A DNA stretch of 64,000 nt from Planctomycetota bacterium (GCA_020425605.1 JAGQRH010000016.1:38134-102133); one strand, 5' to 3'. Shown: positions 24,172 to 33,814, counted from the stretch's first letter. The notes: generated from the letters alone by a model not told the origin. Numbers and translations are program-made.

Positions 24172-27033
24172 CTACTTGCCGCCTTGCACGACGACGCTGG
24201 TGCTCTCGCCGGGCTTGACCTCGAAGGTGACGCACCACTTCTCAGCGGCGTCGCGCCACGGGATGACCTTGTAACGGCCGGGCGGAAGCAGGCGGTTCTC
24301 GTAGACGAATGCGAGTTCGCCGTTGGGCATGAGACGATCCGGCTGGGCGAGGTGAACGTATCGCGGGGAGCCGCCGACCTGCTGTTCCAGTGCCAGCACT
24401 ACCGGTGGCTTCAGGCCATCCTCGTCGTACCACCAGGCATCGAAGGGACCGTCTGGCGAGCCTCGCCCCTTGAAGGTGAGACTCACTTGGCCGTAGGCGC
24501 GATAGGTCAGCTGGTCCAGTCGCAGCTTCTGCTGTTCGCGCGTGATGGTTGCGGGCACACTCGCGAAGGAGTAGCGGCGATCTGCCGGCTTCTCGAATTC
24601 GTCGCGCGTAATCATCAGCGTGATCTTGCCCAGCGGCATCTCGACCGTGTCGTTGCCCCCGTACATGCCGTAGTCGCCGGACTCATGGTAGACAATGACG
24701 TGGTAGTCGATCCCGGGATCATCGTCGGCGTCGGGGTCTTTCGACGCCAGCGTGATCTCACCTTCTGCCTTCTCCTCAAGGTCGTACGGCCGAATCGTCA
24801 TGCGGCCGGGAAAGTTCACGCGGAACCAGGCGTCAGCGTTTCCCGCATAGACCCGAAGCTGGCGCGAGCCGCGACTGCTGAACGCGTACACCCGCTTGTC
24901 ATCGGCTGAGCGCAGTACATCCGTGTAGTAGCCGTCTTCGAGGTATCCCGAGTAGTCGTTCGTGACTTCGTCCCAGGCATTCGGCCGCATGGCTGCGACG
25001 GCCGTGTCTGCCAGCGTGTCACTCTCGAACTCGAGCACTACCTCGGTGTCTTCGGCGAAGCCTGCTAGGTCGATCTCCAGCAGCGCGCGGCCCGGCAGGC
25101 TGTTGAGCCCAAAGGTAATGGACGTCGGACCGGTGGCGGTGATTTCGAGATGCCCTTGCAGGGTCTCGCTGCCGCCTTGCAGCTCCCACCGGTACTGCGC
25201 CGGCGGCACGGCCCAGCTGCGCGTGATGCCGGGTGTCAGGACGTCGTATTGCTCGTCAAGTTTGCGCAACCGCGCATCAAGCGCGTGCAGGTGGTCCTCG
25301 GCCTCTTCCCAGCCGTCCTCGGGGTACAGGTTGAGCATCACCTCGCGGTTCTCGGGGCTGAGCAGCTCCGCCAGGTCGGAGTCGATGGTGAAGCGGATGC
25401 TGGTGCTCAGCAACTCATAGACGTCACTGCGGGTTTCGCCGGGCTTGAGCGTCAAGGCAAACGGCTGCAGCGTCGGGATCCAGACTGTGTAGGTTCCCGC
25501 CGCAAGGTCGAGTGAGTCGGTCTCGCCGCTTTCGGTGTCGTGGTAAATGGTGAATTCGCAGGGCTGGTTCTCGCTGCCACCGAGGATGCGCAAGGAAGAG
25601 CACTCCAGCTGCAATCCGCCGCTCTGGATGATCGGCTTCCAGTGCGCAGCCGCACCCTCGCCGGCGTATAGCGTGACGCTGCGCGACTCAAACGGCGCCA
25701 GCTGAAACAGCGCCGTGCCGTCATAGCCACTGCCGAACTCGACGCTCAGCCACCAGAAGCCCGGGGGCAGGTTGTGAATCTCGCCGACCCAGACGCCGGT
25801 CTCGGATTTCTTGAGGTCCCAGCCGGTCCCGTAGTCCTCGTCGTGATCTTCAAGGCTGCTGTTTCTTCCGTACGGCCCTGTCCTGACGATCTGCAGATAA
25901 GGCAGTTGCTCGCCTGCGGGCTCCTCGTCCAGCCACTCGATGCGCAGTTTGACCGAGCAGGTGTTGGTCGGCTTCAGGTAGACGTTCAATTCGTTGCTGC
26001 CGGGCATGAGCTGAACCGTCGCCTCGCCAAAACCGTAGACCGGGTCCCAGGCCATTGCGCCGATTTTTAATGGTGGCAGATCCTTCAGAAACAAGCTGCC
26101 GTATTTGCGATCCAGCTCCAGATCGGTTGAAAAGTCAGGTCCGGGCTCATCTTCCGAACGCTCCAGCGTGCAGATGACGCCGTCACGCGTCTGGTCGCGG
26201 CGGAATTCGTCGATGTACTCACTCCAGCCCTGTTCCCATTGGCCCTCAAGGTCACCCGGCTGCATTGAAAACCACAGGTCGCCAGGCATGCCGCTCAACA
26301 GCGCGGAGCACTCGATACGTGCATTGGGCAGGGGCGCGCCCCATTGGTCGCGGGCGCTGATGCGCAGGGTACTGTTGGGCACGACCGCTATGTCAATGGG
26401 TTCACTGCGGCCTTGTTCCAGAAGCGCCTCAACCTGTCGAGTAACTTCGTCAAGGTCGCCGGCGAATTGCCAGCCGCGAGGTGTGGGAATCGTGATCCAC
26501 TCCACGCCGCCATAGAACAGGCAGACTTCCCACGCGTGCTTCTCGAAGTCATCCCAGACCTCGTCCTCGTTGTCTTCAGTGACGAGACCGGCGCTGAGGC
26601 CAAGAAGCCCGTCGCGGTCAGTCGTGCGATACGCCACAAGCTCTCGCTGCCACCAGCCTTCGTTGAATGGCAGGTGCCAGAGCTCGCAGTTCGCTTCCAC
26701 GAGGGGGTGATTGGTTCGCGAATCCAGTAGCCGCAGCCAAACCTTGCCCTTGGCAGGGTCATTTTCAACCAGCGGCGCAGGCGGTGGAGGCGAGATTGCT
26801 GACTTTGTACTCGAACTTCCGACCGGAGCTGTAATGTCATCCAGCACAGGCTTGTCGGTGGCATCGCCGCGCAGCGGGTTTCCACCATCACGTGGCTCAT
26901 CAATGTTGGCGCCGGAAACAACGCGGGGCTTGACGGCCTTGCTTTGCGGCTTGTCGGTGTTGAGTTGCCACACCGCCGCCAGCACGAGCAAGCCGAGCGT
27001 CGCAAGCGCAGCAATCAGAAATCGAGTCTGCAT
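24172..27033 (-). CDS. Large envelope protein with carboxypeptidase-regulatory-like domains
   Basis: The 953-residue protein has an N-terminal membrane anchor or uncleaved signal (residues 4-24, FLIAALATLGLLVLAAVW), a disordered linker, then repeated beta-sandwich-like modules. The first has the carboxypeptidase-regulatory pattern (RLLDSRTNHPLVEANCELW, YRTTDRDGLLGL). Several later blocks use PGRYKVIPW-like endings. Such proteins are common in large-genome bacteria and are thought to be surface or periplasmic structural proteins. No enzyme motif was found. The start ATG 27033 has only a weak AAGG upstream. Confidence 0.72.
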   Translation of the reverse strand: MQTRFLIAALATLGLLVLAAVWQLNTDKPQSKAVKPRVVSGANIDEPRDGGNPLRGDATDKPVLDDITAPVGSSSTKSAISPPPPAPLVENDPAKGKVWLRLLDSRTNHPLVEANCELWHLPFNEGWWQRELVAYRTTDRDGLLGLSAGLVTEDNEDEVWDDFEKHAWEVCLFYGGVEWITIPTPRGWQFAGDLDEVTRQVEALLEQGRSEPIDIAVVPNSTLRISARDQWGAPLPNARIECSALLSGMPGDLWFSMQPGDLEGQWEQGWSEYIDEFRRDQTRDGVICTLERSEDEPGPDFSTDLELDRKYGSLFLKDLPPLKIGAMAWDPVYGFGEATVQLMPGSNELNVYLKPTNTCSVKLRIEWLDEEPAGEQLPYLQIVRTGPYGRNSSLEDHDEDYGTGWDLKKSETGVWVGEIHNLPPGFWWLSVEFGSGYDGTALFQLAPFESRSVTLYAGEGAAAHWKPIIQSGGLQLECSSLRILGGSENQPCEFTIYHDTESGETDSLDLAAGTYTVWIPTLQPFALTLKPGETRSDVYELLSTSIRFTIDSDLAELLSPENREVMLNLYPEDGWEEAEDHLHALDARLRKLDEQYDVLTPGITRSWAVPPAQYRWELQGGSETLQGHLEITATGPTSITFGLNSLPGRALLEIDLAGFAEDTEVVLEFESDTLADTAVAAMRPNAWDEVTNDYSGYLEDGYYTDVLRSADDKRVYAFSSRGSRQLRVYAGNADAWFRVNFPGRMTIRPYDLEEKAEGEITLASKDPDADDDPGIDYHVIVYHESGDYGMYGGNDTVEMPLGKITLMITRDEFEKPADRRYSFASVPATITREQQKLRLDQLTYRAYGQVSLTFKGRGSPDGPFDAWWYDEDGLKPPVVLALEQQVGGSPRYVHLAQPDRLMPNGELAFVYENRLLPPGRYKVIPWRDAAEKWCVTFEVKPGESTSVVVQGGK

Positions 27034-27156
27034 CAACAGGCGCCTTGGGGACGCCCCGGGGACTGCAAGTATACCGCCTGCCACGACACGCAGCCAAACC
27101 AGTTGAACTTGCCTTTGCGAATCTGTGAACGCGTTCGTGCACTACACGCGAACGCG

Positions 27157-27873
27157 CTAGAGCACGATCGCCGGGCCGTCCTCGAGCACGGCCACAACCG
27201 CATCCAGGCTCATCATGCCGTCTTCTTCCTCAATGCGGATCAGCGCCTTCCCGTCCTTGGCGGCCGTGAGCTGCCAGAGCTTGTTGTCGCAGCACGGCAC
27301 AGCTTTCACGTCTGCCGCTTCGAATTCGTGCTTCTTCGAAGAGAAGGCCTGCAGCATTTCCCCCACCTGCCCGAGCATTGCCTCAATTGGATGGCCGAAG
27401 CTCTCGGCCAGCAGCTCAAACTTCGGCCTCAGCTCTTTCTTGAGAGCGTCGAAGTCTTTGGCATTAAGCAGATCACGCAGCTTCAAGGCGTACTCCGTGA
27501 CGGTCTTTTCATCGCTCGACTTGGCCGACGCGAGCAGCTTGGTAAATCCGTCCTGTGGCGAGTCGAACTTGATCTCAATGACATGCGGAGGATCGCCGTC
27601 CGGAAGCTTGATTTCCGCCGCGTTTCCGGTGTCGATCACGTCGCCGGTCATGGCGTCCTCGACGCTGCAGTTCAGCGTGGCGTCCTTGGTCTTTGCAGTA
27701 ACCTCAATCCGCAGCACGTTGCCTTTGCCGATCAGCAGGGGATTCAACGGGGCCGTGGTAAAGCCGCTTTCGCCGGACTCGCCTGTGTCGGCCGACATGC
27801 ACGGAAAGCCGTTGACTGTGCCGGTGGCTGTAATGCCCTGGTAGTTCGCGGATAGCTGCCAGATCTGCGCCAT
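27157..27873 (-). CDS. Hypothetical cytoplasmic protein
   Basis: The 238-residue protein has no signal peptide or membrane helix. The N half is beta-rich (LSANYQGITATGTVNGFPC, VLRIEVTAKTKDATLNCSV). Residues about 110-190 are helical (LKLRDLLNAKDFDALKKEL...FELLAESFG), and an acidic C terminus contains IRIEEEDGMMSLDAVVAV. I recognise no family. Codon use looks like its neighbours, so it is a real gene. It is divergent from the next gene across 262 bases. Confidence 0.65.
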   Translation of the reverse strand: MAQIWQLSANYQGITATGTVNGFPCMSADTGESGESGFTTAPLNPLLIGKGNVLRIEVTAKTKDATLNCSVEDAMTGDVIDTGNAAEIKLPDGDPPHVIEIKFDSPQDGFTKLLASAKSSDEKTVTEYALKLRDLLNAKDFDALKKELRPKFELLAESFGHPIEAMLGQVGEMLQAFSSKKHEFEAADVKAVPCCDNKLWQLTAAKDGKALIRIEEEDGMMSLDAVVAVLEDGPAIVL

Positions 27874-28135
27874 GATGCCCTCCTTGTTTCCGCGAGCCTA
27901 GCGGATCAGGCACAAGATGCCCGCAGAAAATGCCCCCGGCCGCGTGCCACGGCGCCGGCAACCAAGAAAGCGGGCCTCTTGTTCTCGAGAAGTATCTCGA
28001 ATCTCAATGCGCTTAGGCGATGCGTGTCGAGGGGTGGCAGACACGCACAGGATTTGGCCAGGATGTTCGCCGCAGACTCGAGGCCAAAGTACAGTAGCTG
28101 CGCGCTCTCCCCGACCCTTCAACAGAGGGCTTCCA

Positions 28136-29341
28136 ATGCGAAGTTTCGTGCTGATTTTGCTCGTTCTTCTCATCGCTTCGCCGCTGGCAGGTAATCCCAT
28201 TGCCCTGGGCGATGAAACAAAGAAGGGATCTCCGCCAGACACGAAAGCGTCGGACCTGGAAATCGAGATGGTGTCCGAAACCGTAGCCCTGCGGCTTTCC
28301 CGGGTCACGGAGCCGATGGTTCGCCGCGGCGGCTGGACTGGCTTTGAACGCGAACTCGCGGTGGCGAGGCTCGGCGTGCACGGCACTTACAAGTTCAAGA
28401 ATCACGGGGCAGCGCGGTCGCTTGAGATCGGTTTCCCATGCTGTGGAAGAGTCGAATCAAAGTCCATTCGTGTGGCGATGGGCAACACTAAGCTTGAGGC
28501 GATCCCACCTGATGCCGAAAGTGTCGAAGCCGGCATCCTCGATTACTGGATGAAATGGAAGGCCGAGTTCCCCGCCAACACCGAGTGCGAGATGACCGTC
28601 GAGTATGCGCTCGTTCTCTATGGCGAGCGAGATGCGGGCTACATCATCCAGACCGGTGCCGACTGGAAAGGAAACATCAGCACTGCTTCAGTCAGCCTGA
28701 CTCTCGGCGATGGCTTCAACGCTGGCCACCTCCGCGAGATTGGACCGGCTGCCAATCTTGAGGAAAAGGGCGGGGAATACACGTGGAGACTCAAGGACAT
28801 TGAGCCCGACGGCGACGATGACGTCTGGTTTCGGTTCTCGCTCGAGACATGGGACGAGAAGATTGAGCACATGCGTTCCGAAGCCAAGAAGAACTGGGGC
28901 GGAAGGCTTGACCTGGCGGAGGCGCTTGCCGAACCGCCTCTCTCAGGCGAAGAATTCAGCGAATTGAACGCCGAGCAACGAGACCAGTTCCTGTCTGCAC
29001 TTGAAGGCCTGTTGCCGCGAAGCAGCGAGACCGAAAACAAACTGGCCATATTTGATGACACTCCCCTACCTGAGCCAAATCCGGAAGGCGGCTACTTCGG
29101 AAACGAGAACGACTCGGGCCTGGACGCGATATTTGAATCCGCGGTGAAGTTGGCGATCCGCGCCGTACGCGCATTCCCAGCAGAGAAGCGCTGCCGCGTG
29201 GTTCTGGAAGGCATGGTCAAGATCATGAAGGCTTCAGACGCTGAGAAGCTCTACCTCGACTGTGACGGCGAAAGCGAGCAAGTCTGGCTTGGCGATCCCG
29301 GACTCATCTACGACGCGGACGAAGTACTTTCCGAGGATTAG
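28136..29341 (+). CDS. Secreted protein of unknown function (DUF4424-like in outline)
   Basis: The 401-residue protein has a signal peptide (about 1-19, LLIASPLAGN). Its mature part contains KFKNHGAARSLEIGFPC, YALVLYGERDAGYIIQTGAD and EYTWRLKDIEPDGDDDVWFR. That is the order of elements seen in proteins that measure or bind at the envelope, such as DUF4424 (short repeats of FxN...FP followed by a transformed-beta domain), but the match is only impressionistic. The Cys pair FPCCGR and CRVVLEG could be oxidised. ATG 28136 follows GAGGGC. Confidence 0.62.
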   Translation: MRSFVLILLVLLIASPLAGNPIALGDETKKGSPPDTKASDLEIEMVSETVALRLSRVTEPMVRRGGWTGFERELAVARLGVHGTYKFKNHGAARSLEIGFPCCGRVESKSIRVAMGNTKLEAIPPDAESVEAGILDYWMKWKAEFPANTECEMTVEYALVLYGERDAGYIIQTGADWKGNISTASVSLTLGDGFNAGHLREIGPAANLEEKGGEYTWRLKDIEPDGDDDVWFRFSLETWDEKIEHMRSEAKKNWGGRLDLAEALAEPPLSGEEFSELNAEQRDQFLSALEGLLPRSSETENKLAIFDDTPLPEPNPEGGYFGNENDSGLDAIFESAVKLAIRAVRAFPAEKRCRVVLEGMVKIMKASDAEKLYLDCDGESEQVWLGDPGLIYDADEVLSED

Positions 29342-29371
29342 CAGTCCTGTTCTTTGTGAGGACCCGACTGG

Positions 29372-29632
29372 ATGGAGGCAACCACCAATTTGCAGGAGGT
29401 TGGCGACAAGAGCAGCGTGGCCTACGTTGCCAAGGCAATGCGCAAAACATGCGAGGTGGCAGGCATCGAGCCCCTTGATGTTCTCGTCTTTGAGTTTCCC
29501 GCAAAGAAGTCAGCCGATGGGGACGAGCAAGGGCTTTGGACATCACGCCGCCAAGCCTACACACCAGCAATCCCCAACTGGCAGCATTCAACCGTCGTCC
29601 GGCGAAACGCACCCTGCAATTCGTGGGGCTAG
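29372..29632 (+). CDS. Doubtful small open frame
   Basis: An 86-codon frame starts ATG 29372. Its first half (SSVAYVAKAMRKTCEVAG, PLDVLVFEFPAKK) looks protein-like, but the second half does not, and no ribosome binding site is evident. It may be a gene remnant. The rest of 29342-29761 holds nothing I can support. Confidence 0.25.
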   Translation: MEATTNLQEVGDKSSVAYVAKAMRKTCEVAGIEPLDVLVFEFPAKKSADGDEQGLWTSRRQAYTPAIPNWQHSTVVRRNAPCNSWG

Positions 29633-29761
29633 TGTGGCGTTCCGCGATAGCCGACCGTGGCCGTCCCCCGCCAGACTCGAAAGTCCGAAGCTGACTGGCC
29701 ACAAACCCGCATGGCTTCAACGAAATCGGCCCCGGAACAGGGTTCCGAGGCCGATGAAGCT

Positions 29762-29836
29762 TGGAGGTGGCGGAGGGATTCGAACCCTCGTGTGACGGAT
29801 TTGCAATCCGTTGCCTAACCACTTGGCTACGCCACC
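29762..29836 (-). tRNA. tRNA-Cys (anticodon GCA)
   Basis: The minus strand folds as a cloverleaf with acceptor GGTGGCG/CGCCACC, anticodon stem CGGAT around a loop with GCA, a T-arm with GGTTCGAATCC, discriminator U73 (a tRNA-Cys identity base) and an encoded CCA. Confidence 0.95.
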
Positions 29837-29892
29837 GATGTCAATCCGTGTGAGGGCAAGCGGCGGCGGTGCCTTGCACCGCCGCCATTGTC

Positions 29893-29967
29893 TGGTGACC
29901 CCTACGGGATTCGAACCCGTATCGCGGCCTTGAAAGGGCCGTATCCTAACCATTAGATGAAGGGGCC
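29893..29967 (-). tRNA. tRNA-Glu (anticodon TTC)
   Basis: The minus strand gives acceptor GGCCCCT/AGGGGTC (one G-U pair), D-arm with TAATGGTTAGGA, anticodon loop CTTTCAA with TTC, T-arm GGTTCGAATCC, discriminator A and encoded CCA. It lies 56 bases upstream of tRNA-Cys on the same strand, so the two are probably co-transcribed. Confidence 0.95.
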
Positions 29968-30038
29968 TTGCCCTGCCCCTGCGGTCTCCCACAGGGCGCT
30001 AACTAAATACCAAAGCGCGCATTCCGTGCAACCCCGCG

Positions 30039-30740
30039 TCACTCGGCAGGGCCGAGCTCGAATACCGGCTCGTCTCCCTTTTCAACGCGCGCGAGATTCA
30101 CCCGCAGCATTTCGGACCTCGGCCTGCGCCCCAGGGCGCGCTCCAGAACTTTCCTTGCCGCCCCCTGGTTTCCGCCGCGAAACAGGGCTACCGCAAGCAG
30201 AACCACAGAGAATGTGTCGTCAGGACGCCTCGCGACCAGCTTCCGCAGCGCCTCGGCGGCGCTGTCATTCAGCCCGCGTTGCAACTGCAGAATACCGATC
30301 GCACGCAGTGCCGCCGGAAGATCGCCGCAACGGCGGTACAGCACCATCGCCTCGCGCTGGTCGCCGTTGCCCTCAGCGCATGAGCCGAGCGCGAACAGCA
30401 CCGGTGCCGGCGCCAGACGGTACTCCGGGTACTTCAGCAACTCCTTGAGCGTGATTTTCGCCGCCTCCCACTCCTCGGCCTTGATCATGACCGACGCCTC
30501 GGCCCACAGCCGGCGCATGCGCTTGCGGCGCAAGATCAGGTAGATGAAAAACGCAAGCTCAAACACGGTCAGCGCAAACGCTGCAACTACTGCGATGGTT
30601 GACCGGATGCTGCCTGGCTCGGCATGCATGTAGATCACAGCGGCGAACCCGAGCATGTAGCCAACGCCGCCCGCCACCAGCCCGTGGGCTATGTGCAGGG
30701 ACATCGGCAACCATGACGGCGTATGCGGCAGGCGCTTCAC
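30039..30740 (-). CDS. Membrane-anchored TPR-like protein
   Basis: The 233-residue protein has two membrane helices (about residues 18-40 and 50-72, VVAAFALTVFELAFFIYLIL), then a basic stretch RRKRMRRLW and a helical-repeat domain: WEAAKITLKELLKYP, REAMVLYRRCGDLPAALRAI, NDSAAEALRKLVARRPDD and GAARKVLERALGRRP. TPR-like proteins of this type organise complexes at the inner membrane. The start is unsure: GTG 30740 has GGGAG four bases away, and ATG 30704 is the alternative. Confidence 0.7.
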   Translation of the reverse strand: MKRLPHTPSWLPMSLHIAHGLVAGGVGYMLGFAAVIYMHAEPGSIRSTIAVVAAFALTVFELAFFIYLILRRKRMRRLWAEASVMIKAEEWEAAKITLKELLKYPEYRLAPAPVLFALGSCAEGNGDQREAMVLYRRCGDLPAALRAIGILQLQRGLNDSAAEALRKLVARRPDDTFSVVLLAVALFRGGNQGAARKVLERALGRRPRSEMLRVNLARVEKGDEPVFELGPAE

Positions 30741-30795
30741 GGGACTCCCGGTTGGGACGGAGGTTCCTCTATCAACGGGCGCACGGCCCGGGCGT

Positions 30796-31968
30796 TCAGT
30801 CGCGGATTCCGGCCCGCAGTTTGTACCCCTGCACGAACTCGCGCGGCAGGCTTTCGCCGCGCTCATCCCACAAGGCCTGCAGAGGCGAAGGCACGCCCTC
30901 ACCCACCCACAGCAGGTTCTTCAGCGTGCTGGCAACCGACGGCGCGAACTCTGCATCGTCCAGCAGCGGCTTGAGCTGATCCAGCAATTCCTGCACACCC
31001 TCGGGCTGAAGCTCATGAGGCGGCCGCCCAAGCGACTGCAACGCGGCCAGCTTGGCGGCGCGGTTGCGGTATCTGCCGACGCCATACACGCGTGCGCGGA
31101 AGTCGTCAGCTGTTCCGGCCGAGCCGCACTTCTGCAGGCAGTGTTTCAATGGCTCGATCAGTTCCGGCTGCTCGGTCGCCATGTCGTCAATCAGTTCCAG
31201 CACCCAAGGGCGGTGCTGGCGGTATCCGACGTCGAACTCAAGCCGGATGTGCTTCAGAATCCATTCGCGAACCTGCCCCGTTACGTACGGGAGCCGATGC
31301 AGCAGGATTTCGTTGCACATGTGGCGATAGTTCTTTTCGCGCCCGATGGCTGTCTGCACGCCCATCAGCGCCGCGTGGCAGTAGTCGTCGTACCCCTGCT
31401 CGTTGGCCCACTCCGCGATCTCGAGCAGCAACTTGACGGTGCCGGCATCACCGAGTGACAGCGCAAACAACAGCCCCTTGCTGCCGGGGTGCGCGAAGCC
31501 GTACTTCTGGCCTACGCGTATCACCAGGTTGCGGATCTTCAGGTCCTTGCCGCAGATCAGCTTGCCGAGGATTCCGCACATGGCTTTGTCGAGCTCGGCG
31601 GGCGCCGTCAGCATGTACGCGACATAGCGTGGCAGCAGTGCCGGGAGTTCCTTGCAGTAGCTGTGCGGCCATGAGTCGAGCGCGACGGCCATCTTGGTCT
31701 GCTCCGCCAGATCGGTCCCGTTCAGAATGCCCCAAACCAGCGCCTCGCAACTCCAATTTGCGTAGTCCTTGCTTGGGTCCACGGGCGGCCTGGGCGGCGG
31801 GCCGTCGGGCAGCTCGGGCTCCAGGCGGCGAAGGCGGCGCACGACCTTGCTGTCTGTACCGCAGAACTGGCAAGTCATGATCGCCGATTCGGCCGCCAGC
31901 TCGAGCGATGCGCCGCAGCCGGGGCAATATGCGCGGTCAGCCCTGGAATCAAACGCGAGTTCAGCCAT
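30796..31968 (-). CDS. Zinc-ribbon protein with helical-repeat body
   Basis: The 390-residue protein starts with a CxxC-x14-CxxC zinc ribbon (YCPGCGASLE at residue 14 and CQFCGTDSK). It continues with a Pro-rich linker and about 300 residues of alpha-helical repeats (LLEIAEWANEQGYDDYCHAA, LELIDDMATEQPELIEPLKH) that look ARM/HEAT-like. No catalytic motif is seen. It is followed by the TPR-like membrane protein, with which it may form a pair. Confidence 0.72.
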   Translation of the reverse strand: MAELAFDSRADRAYCPGCGASLELAAESAIMTCQFCGTDSKVVRRLRRLEPELPDGPPPRPPVDPSKDYANWSCEALVWGILNGTDLAEQTKMAVALDSWPHSYCKELPALLPRYVAYMLTAPAELDKAMCGILGKLICGKDLKIRNLVIRVGQKYGFAHPGSKGLLFALSLGDAGTVKLLLEIAEWANEQGYDDYCHAALMGVQTAIGREKNYRHMCNEILLHRLPYVTGQVREWILKHIRLEFDVGYRQHRPWVLELIDDMATEQPELIEPLKHCLQKCGSAGTADDFRARVYGVGRYRNRAAKLAALQSLGRPPHELQPEGVQELLDQLKPLLDDAEFAPSVASTLKNLLWVGEGVPSPLQALWDERGESLPREFVQGYKLRAGIRD

Positions 31969-31994
31969 GACGCCAGTCTACCCAAGGATGCTGC

Positions 31995-32115
31995 CAGCGG
32001 TTAGATTGCAGGCTCGCTGACGGAAGTGGAGTGAGATTCTCCTGCGGCCCCGCCACTGTAAAGCCAGACCTTTCAGCGACTGGATTGCTCTGAAGGCTCG
32101 AGGGAGGCCGGAGGG
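31995..32115 (+). promoter_or_regulatory. Cobalamin (B12) riboswitch
   Basis: The segment carries the B12-box pattern: GGAGTGAGATTCTCC, then CTGCGGCCCCGCCACTGTAA, then CCAGACC and GCGACTGG. These match the conserved core (...GGTGxGATTCC...CTGCCCCGCAACTGT...CACTGG) closely. It lies directly upstream of btuFDC, so vitamin B12 import should be repressed when B12 is abundant. Borders are approximate. Confidence 0.88.
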
Positions 32116-32125
32116 CGCGCGCCCC

Positions 32126-32151
32126 TGTGCACGCGTCTTCCCGCGTGTGCA
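32126..32151 (+). promoter_or_regulatory. Hairpin covering the btuF start (riboswitch expression platform)
   Basis: TGTGCACGCG (32126-32135) can pair with CGCGTGTGCA (32142-32151) around TCTTCC, with two G-U pairs, taking in the A of the btuF ATG. No T-tract follows, so control is probably of translation initiation. Confidence 0.5.
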
Positions 32152-33035
32152 TGAAGAATCATCCGCTGATTGCCGTTACCGTTGCCGCCTTACTGGCCAT
32201 TGGGGCGGGCGTAGCGATTTCGTTCGCCTTTTCAGGGCCGGAACAGGCGCCGCCGTCTGAAGCTACAACGGTCGTCTCACTGTCGCCTCCCATCACCGAA
32301 ACACTGTTCGAAATCGGGGCGGGTGGGCTGGTCATTGGCCGCAGCGACTACTGCCAGTTCCCGCCGCAAGTCGCAGACTTGCCGCCCTGTGGAACCGCAC
32401 TCAGCCCCAACGGCGAGGCCATCGTTCGACTTTCGCCGGGCCTGATCATTGCCGACGCCTCTGTCAGCACGCCTCGGGATGAAATCAGCAAGCTGGGCAA
32501 GGCCGCGTTCATGCCGTGGCTCACGGCCGAAGACATCATCAGCAGCACCCGTGAGCTTGGTCGCCTGACAAATCATATAGAAGAAGCAAACAAGCTGGCT
32601 GACGACCTTGCCGCCGCGCTGCAACGACGGGCTTCGGCCGATGCACCTCGCGTGCTGCTGGTGATGACGCCGACACCCGGAAAGCTCGGGCCGATCACGT
32701 TCTTCCGTCGCAACTCGATTCATGGCCGCATGCTGGAAGCGGCGGGCGGCAGGAACGCCGCGGACTATGACGAAACGGGCGTGCCGATCATGCCGGCCGA
32801 GAAAGTTCTGCAGCTCGACCCGGATGTCATCATCGTCATCGACCTCGACGACGACCTGCCCGAGAACCGCAAACAACAGATCCTGCACGACTGGAGTACG
32901 CTGGCGCCGCTAACAGCGGTGCAGCAGGGACGTGTCGGCGTATTGAACGGCCAGCACTTCTACGGCGCCGGTCGGCGATTGATCCGCGCGGTCGATGAGC
33001 TGCGAGCCGAGATTCAGAGATTGCGCAAGCCATGA
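32151..33035 (+). CDS. btuF: Cobalamin ABC transporter, periplasmic binding protein
   Basis: The 294-residue protein has an N-terminal hydrophobic segment (about 6-28) that may be a signal or anchor, then a type III periplasmic binding domain (Fe/B12 family): TTVVSLSPPITETLFEIGAG, GRSDYCQFPPQV, LSPGLIIAD, VLQLDPDVIIVI. The initiation site is ambiguous: ATG 32151 has no clear Shine-Dalgarno, whereas GTG 32127 follows GGAGGG by 12 bases. Location behind a B12 riboswitch and before btuD and btuC fixes the substrate better than sequence alone. Confidence 0.88.
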   Translation: MKNHPLIAVTVAALLAIGAGVAISFAFSGPEQAPPSEATTVVSLSPPITETLFEIGAGGLVIGRSDYCQFPPQVADLPPCGTALSPNGEAIVRLSPGLIIADASVSTPRDEISKLGKAAFMPWLTAEDIISSTRELGRLTNHIEEANKLADDLAAALQRRASADAPRVLLVMTPTPGKLGPITFFRRNSIHGRMLEAAGGRNAADYDETGVPIMPAEKVLQLDPDVIIVIDLDDDLPENRKQQILHDWSTLAPLTAVQQGRVGVLNGQHFYGAGRRLIRAVDELRAEIQRLRKP

Positions 33036-33814
33036 CGAACAGCCTGGAACTTGCGAACGTCAGCGTACACGCCCGGGGCAAGGCGCTGGTCGAGGCCGTG
33101 GATCTTTCGCTGGCCGAAGGCGAATTCGTCGCCCTTGTGGGCCCAAACGGCGCGGGCAAGACGACACTGCTTCGCGCCGCGTTGGGCCTGGCGCGCACTA
33201 CAGGCACAGTCCGCCTCGGTGGCCAAGAGGTAGGCTCGCTATCTCCACGAGAACGCGCGGGCAAGATTGCCTGGCTGCCGCAGCAGGCCTTGATCAGTGA
33301 GCCGATCACGGTGTTTCAGTTTGTGCGGGCAGCGCGCTATCGCTTCAGCGAGACGCATGCGGACGCCGAGCGCGAAACACTCGCGGCGCTGGCCAAAGCC
33401 AATGCGCTCGGCTTTCTGAGCAGCCCCGTGATTGAGCTGAGCGGCGGCGAACAACAAAGAGTAGCCGTTGCGGCGCTGATCGCACAGGACGCGCCACTGC
33501 TGCTGCTGGACGAGCCTGCGAACCATCTGGACCCGGCACAGCAAATCGAGCTCTACTCGTTGTTCGGCAACCTGTGGCGCAAGGGCAAAGGCGTCCTTTG
33601 CATCACGCACGACATCAACATGCTGCGCCACGTAGGCCGGGAGGCCGACCGTATCCGCGTCGTCGGCATGGCGCGCGGACACGTTCAATTTGAATGCGCC
33701 TTCGACGCGGCCGACTTGCCGGCGCTCATCGGCAAACTGTTTGAAGTCGAAATGCAGGCCGTCGAGGCCGATGGCCGCCGGTTGCTGATACCGGCCGAAA
33801 GAGGCTCTGCATGA
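33032..33814 (+). CDS. btuD: Cobalamin ABC transporter, ATP-binding protein
   Basis: The 260-residue ATPase has Walker A GPNGAGKT, a Q-loop (WLPQQA), signature LSGGEQQR, Walker B LLLLDEPANHLD and a switch His (ITHD). It overlaps btuF by 4 bases and btuC by 4 bases, giving a tightly coupled transport operon. Confidence 0.93.
   Translation: MTNSLELANVSVHARGKALVEAVDLSLAEGEFVALVGPNGAGKTTLLRAALGLARTTGTVRLGGQEVGSLSPRERAGKIAWLPQQALISEPITVFQFVRAARYRFSETHADAERETLAALAKANALGFLSSPVIELSGGEQQRVAVAALIAQDAPLLLLDEPANHLDPAQQIELYSLFGNLWRKGKGVLCITHDINMLRHVGREADRIRVVGMARGHVQFECAFDAADLPALIGKLFEVEMQAVEADGRRLLIPAERGSA

Noticed and set aside
29717..29992. Protein-like open frame across the tRNA pair
   Set aside because: It merely translates tRNA-Cys and tRNA-Glu.
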